9,436 nucleotides of DNA from the NCBI GenBank assembly GCA_947468255.1, contig CANIMM010000108.1:1-9436 (forward strand), in the 5' to 3' direction. Below are positions 7,152 through 9,436 of the stretch, in pieces. The notes under the pieces were generated by a model, which worked only from the letters and a program-made list of their open reading frames with translations, was not told the DNA's origin and made no database searches. Position numbers and translations under genes: made by a program. Every line of letters starts with the position of its first letter. The stretch's first letter is position 1. This DNA is from Chitinophagaceae bacterium (GTDB taxonomy: Bacteria; Bacteroidota; Bacteroidia; Chitinophagales; Chitinophagaceae).

Positions 7152-7610
7152 TCAGCCGAATTTGTTCGCTATTGCTATCCAACAATGTACGAATGTCAAT
7201 GCATAGCAGCCTGCCAGCAGATCATCTGCCATCACTCCCCAGCCCTTTGGCAATATTTCCAATTTTCTCACCCCTAAGGGCTTTACAATATCAAAGAATC
7301 TGAATGCGATCAAACTGATGAGTGTATAGCTGAAATTCCTAGGTACCAGTAATAGGGCGATCGACATACCTGCCACCTCATCAATAACTACCTTACTGCT
7401 ATCTTTCCCCCAAAGGCGATCCACTTCATTGGAGCTCCAAATCCCCAGGCCTGTAATTATAAAGGCAATTATAAATTGGTAGTAGGTTTTTTCAAATGTT
7501 GCTGGAACCCAATACCATATAATACAATAAAGTATTGCTGCAATAGTGCCGCCACCTTTTAAGTGGCCAATGCCTAATACCGATGCAAAGAGCTTGTGAA
7601 ATTGTATCAT
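7152..7610 (-). CDS. PgpA-family lipid phosphatase; candidate phosphatidylinositol-phosphate phosphatase
   Basis: A 152-residue membrane phosphatase of the PgpA family, which classically removes the terminal phosphate of phosphatidylglycerophosphate. Visible motifs are LGIGHLKGGGT (12-22), KDSSKVVIDEVAGMSIAL (69-86, with the acidic pair Asp77-Glu78), FRFFDIVKP (103-111) and GWGVMADDLLAG (123-134, with Asp129-Asp130), covering the conserved acidic residues of the family. The usual DP of the second motif is SS here. The frame extends to a TTG at 7634, but the ATG at 7608-7610 is preceded by AAGG at a 5-nt spacing and gives the normal family length. In the Bacteroides inositol lipid pathway a PgpA-like enzyme dephosphorylates phosphatidylinositol phosphate; with the CDP-alcohol transferase and AUR1-like genes nearby I favour that role. 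Ordinary PgpA function in phosphatidylglycerol synthesis cannot be excluded. Confidence 0.87.
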   Translation of the reverse strand: MIQFHKLFASVLGIGHLKGGGTIAAILYCIIWYWVPATFEKTYYQFIIAFIITGLGIWSSNEVDRLWGKDSSKVVIDEVAGMSIALLLVPRNFSYTLISLIAFRFFDIVKPLGVRKLEILPKGWGVMADDLLAGCYALTFVHCWIAIANKFG

Positions 7611-7761
7611 CGTTACCTTAGAAATTGAATGCAATTATCCTCAAAAAGATATTTACAAAGGTGATTTAGTTGCTTCTCTATTGCTTACAAGCATTTTGGA
7701 ATAAGTCTTCCACTTTTGAAAAAACTTGCGTTTCTAAAATGCTAAATCAATAAAGTTGACT
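7611..7761 (-). other. 151-bp intergenic gap, possible internal promoter region
   Basis: This is the only long gap within the minus-strand gene run, lying between the SDR gene and pgpA. It is AT-rich. On the minus strand CACCTTTG (7656-7663) differs at one position from the Bacteroidota -7 element TAnnTTTG, and CTTG (7688-7691) lies 24 nt upstream of it, slightly more than the usual spacing to a -33 TTG. A short interrupted palindrome, TGCTT-AC-AAGCA (7682-7693), overlaps that upstream element. I see no rho-independent terminator for the SDR gene. A second promoter here is possible but weakly supported. Confidence 0.3.
7613..7620 (-). promoter_or_regulatory. Ribosome binding site that fixes the PgpA start
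   Basis: On the minus strand this reads TAAGGTAA, with AAGG ending 5 nt before the ATG at 7610. Most other genes here lack a recognisable Shine-Dalgarno sequence, as is usual in Bacteroidota, so this one is informative. It argues for the ATG over the upstream TTG. Confidence 0.55.
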
Positions 7762-8748
7762 TTATAGCCATTTATTTTTTTTATACCAGGCAATCGAATC
7801 TTCTAACCCAGATTGCAAATTAAATTTTGGAGAAAAATGCAATTCATTGTTCGCCTTGGTGATATCACAATTCCAGTTAATAGCAGCCAATTCAAGCAAT
7901 TTCTCGCGGTTAATGACAGCAGGTTTATTCAGCCAGCCATTGGCTTTCTCCAAAAAGAATGCCAGCGACTTAACCAATGGCATGGGAATATGAAACCTAA
8001 CCGCTTTGCGCTGCAATATAATTTTAGCAATGTCAGAGAACTCGTATCGGTTGTAACTGTTGCCATCCGTGATGTTGTATATGCCAACTGCATTGCTGAG
8101 AAAAAGGGATTGTACTGCTGCCGCCGCAACGTCTTTTGCATGGACAAAGCTTAACTGCTGTAGCAATTTTCCGATATAAGGATCTAGTCCATTACTGATG
8201 GTTTTGAGCATGATAAAAATATCCTTGTCTCTGGGGCCATAAATTGCAGTCGGTCGCAAAATGGTAGTTGGGAGGGAAATGGTTGCCAATCCATTTTCTG
8301 CCTGTAATTTGCTTCGTCCATATGCAGTAACAGGATTGGGTAGCGTTTGTTCAGTTATTATATGTCGACCATCAGTAAGTGGACCTACCGCAGCGAGGCT
8401 ACTGATGAAAACCATTTTTTTACAATTTCCACCTGCTTTTTCGGCAGCTTTTGCAAGGTTGATGGTGAAAGTGGCATTCACCTGGTCGTACACTTCCTGC
8501 CGAATGGCTTTGGTTACACCTGCTGAATGAATGATATAATCAATTTTGTGCTCGGCTAATTGCCTTCTCATATCTTCAGGATCCTCGTAATTCAGAAAAA
8601 GATAGTGCAACGGCCATTCTTTTAGGTGCTCTACGTTACTGTTTTTCCTTACTGCTGCAAACACCTCCAAACCAGCTTCAATGGCCGTCTGAATGAGGTG
8701 ATATCCCAGGAAGCCACTAGCACCGGTAATTAAGACCTTTTCTTTCAT
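7762..8748 (-). CDS. Extended-SDR NAD(P)-dependent epimerase-like reductase; candidate ceramide reductase CerR
   Basis: A 328-residue Rossmann-fold protein of the extended short-chain dehydrogenase family. TGASGFLG (8-15) is the dinucleotide-binding glycine motif, ISSLAAVG (115-122) holds the catalytic serine, and Y143-x-x-x-K147 is the catalytic pair; ILRPTAIYGPRD (163-174) and FVHAKDVA (201-208) are typical of the substrate and cofactor region. Everything needed for activity appears present. By annotation alone it would be a sugar-nucleotide epimerase or dehydratase, but no sugar genes are near. Its ATG overlaps the stop of the GNAT-type gene (ATGA), pairing it with a protein resembling bacterial ceramide synthase. 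In Caulobacter an enzyme of this family, CerR, reduces the 3-oxo group of the ceramide precursor, and a reductase for 3-ketosphinganine is known in Bacteroides. The substrate is therefore inferred from context. Confidence 0.82.
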   Translation of the reverse strand: MKEKVLITGASGFLGYHLIQTAIEAGLEVFAAVRKNSNVEHLKEWPLHYLFLNYEDPEDMRRQLAEHKIDYIIHSAGVTKAIRQEVYDQVNATFTINLAKAAEKAGGNCKKMVFISSLAAVGPLTDGRHIITEQTLPNPVTAYGRSKLQAENGLATISLPTTILRPTAIYGPRDKDIFIMLKTISNGLDPYIGKLLQQLSFVHAKDVAAAAVQSLFLSNAVGIYNITDGNSYNRYEFSDIAKIILQRKAVRFHIPMPLVKSLAFFLEKANGWLNKPAVINREKLLELAAINWNCDITKANNELHFSPKFNLQSGLEDSIAWYKKNKWL

Positions 8749-9436
8749 ATTTCTTTTTCAAAAATCCGATATCTTTTGTATGCAGTGGCTTTCAAATTTC
8801 TCAATCCCTTATTCATCATTTCATTGTTTTCCAAAATCCAAGAAGCTTCCCCTCCAGTGATCTTTTTGTCGATCGCTTTTTGGATTATTTCGGCATAGAA
8901 ATAGGCCTCTACACCTACTTTCCTATATTCTTCATTTACACCCAATGCGATAACCCTTACGTAATTAATCTTCTTTAGGCCTAGCAATAATTTAAAAATA
9001 CCGAAGGGCAATAAGCGTCCCCTTTTAATTTTTATTTGTACTTGATTGATATCGGGTATTGCTAGTGCAAAGCCAATCACTTTTCCTTCTTTTTCTGCCA
9101 ATAGGCAAAAATCCTTGTCAAGGATCATCTTCAAATCCTTGGCTAAATATTTAAATTCATCATCGGTCATAGGTACAAAACCTGTGTTGGCCTGCCATGC
9201 AGAATTGTATACACTTAGTATTTTTTGAACCTCATTGGCAAAGTCTTTCAGGTTGATATTACGAACTATAATATTTCTGTCCTCAAATCTTTTACGCAAT
9301 GCTTCCTTTAATTGAATAGTCCTTTTATCAACAGTTTGTGTAGGAAGGTCGTAAGCTAGCAGGTCGAATTTTTTTATAAAACCATTTGCAGTCAACAGAT
9401 CAAGATAGTAAGGTTTGTTGTAGGTCATCATTGCCA
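8745..9436 (-). CDS. GNAT/YghO-like acyltransferase, C-terminal part (partial at right edge); candidate bacterial ceramide synthase
   Basis: The frame stays open to the right edge: a GCA codon precedes the two ATGs at 9426-9431, so these are internal methionines rather than a start, and 229 codons are visible. Family members I recall are about 370-390 residues and have MPYNPPYY in mid-protein, here MMTYNKPYY (1-9 from the first ATG), followed by GFIKKFDLLAY (17-27). The GNAT acyl-CoA-binding loop is ALGVNEEYRKVGVEA (162-176), and the end carries EASWILENNEMMN (195-207) and YKRYRIFEK (218-226). This resembles the E. coli YghO and Caulobacter bCerS family, which N-acylates the sphingoid base to form ceramide. 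Its TGA overlaps the ATG of the SDR gene. The N-terminal half and any promoter lie outside. Family assignment is from memory of motifs; another N-acyltransferase function is possible. Confidence 0.75.
   Translation of the reverse strand, partial: AMMTYNKPYYLDLLTANGFIKKFDLLAYDLPTQTVDKRTIQLKEALRKRFEDRNIIVRNINLKDFANEVQKILSVYNSAWQANTGFVPMTDDEFKYLAKDLKMILDKDFCLLAEKEGKVIGFALAIPDINQVQIKIKRGRLLPFGIFKLLLGLKKINYVRVIALGVNEEYRKVGVEAYFYAEIIQKAIDKKITGGEASWILENNEMMNKGLRNLKATAYKRYRIFEKEI

Noticed and set aside
7611..7634. TTG start for the PgpA-like protein at 7634
   Set aside because: The ATG at 7608-7610 has an AAGG ribosome binding site and gives the usual family N-terminus.
7679..7691. 13-bp match TATTGCTTACAAG to 1415-1427 inside the PAP2 gene
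   Set aside because: About one exact 13-bp match is expected by chance in a window this size, and one copy is within coding sequence.
7813..8154. Plus-strand open frame of 113 codons
   Set aside because: Lies wholly antisense inside the SDR gene, which has a complete set of family motifs; no ribosome binding site or recognisable domain.
8261..8530. Plus-strand open frame of 89 codons
   Set aside because: Antisense shadow of the same SDR gene, with no protein features of its own.

Overview
The window comes from a member of the Bacteroidota, most likely a Chitinophagaceae-type environmental bacterium. The evidence is a type III glutamine synthetase, a CarboxypepD_reg/DUF5686 outer-membrane protein, a DUF4833 protein, AT-rich intergenic DNA with weak Shine-Dalgarno sequences, and a (AATGGTS)n heptad repeat of a kind I associate with these genomes. 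The family is my inference; the phylum is well supported.

Layout. The left edge (2-1072, plus strand) is the 3' half of a type III glutamine synthetase. It ends before a hairpin terminator that looks usable from both strands, followed by a run of eight tandem heptamers. From about 1371 to the right edge every gene is on the minus strand and tightly packed. In transcription order these are: a GNAT/YghO-type acyltransferase cut by the window edge (candidate bacterial ceramide synthase); an extended-SDR epimerase-like reductase (candidate CerR); a 151-bp gap; a PgpA-family phosphatase; a GtrA-family small membrane protein; a DUF5686 outer-membrane protein; a CDP-alcohol phosphatidyltransferase; a DUF4833 secreted protein; an FA2H/Scs7-like fatty acid hydroxylase; and an AUR1-like PAP2 membrane enzyme. 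Junctions include two ATGA overlaps, a 14-bp overlap, and gaps of 1, 3, 16 and 25 bp, so this is probably two adjacent operons or one long one.

How the genes may work together. Read as a pathway, the window encodes most of the late steps for phosphoinositol-type sphingolipids. The GNAT and SDR pair would make and reduce the ceramide backbone. The CDP-alcohol transferase would make phosphatidylinositol phosphate, and the PgpA-like enzyme would dephosphorylate it to phosphatidylinositol. The AUR1-like PAP2 protein would move the phosphoinositol headgroup to ceramide, and the FA2H-like enzyme would 2-hydroxylate the N-acyl chain. The PAP2, CDP-alcohol transferase, DUF4833 and PgpA set matches, as I remember it, the inositol lipid cluster characterised in Bacteroides thetaiotaomicron. 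GtrA, DUF5686 and the hydroxylase are additions that suggest flipping, envelope handling and acyl tailoring. Serine palmitoyltransferase and myo-inositol-phosphate synthase are not in the window, so the headgroup identity is inferred.
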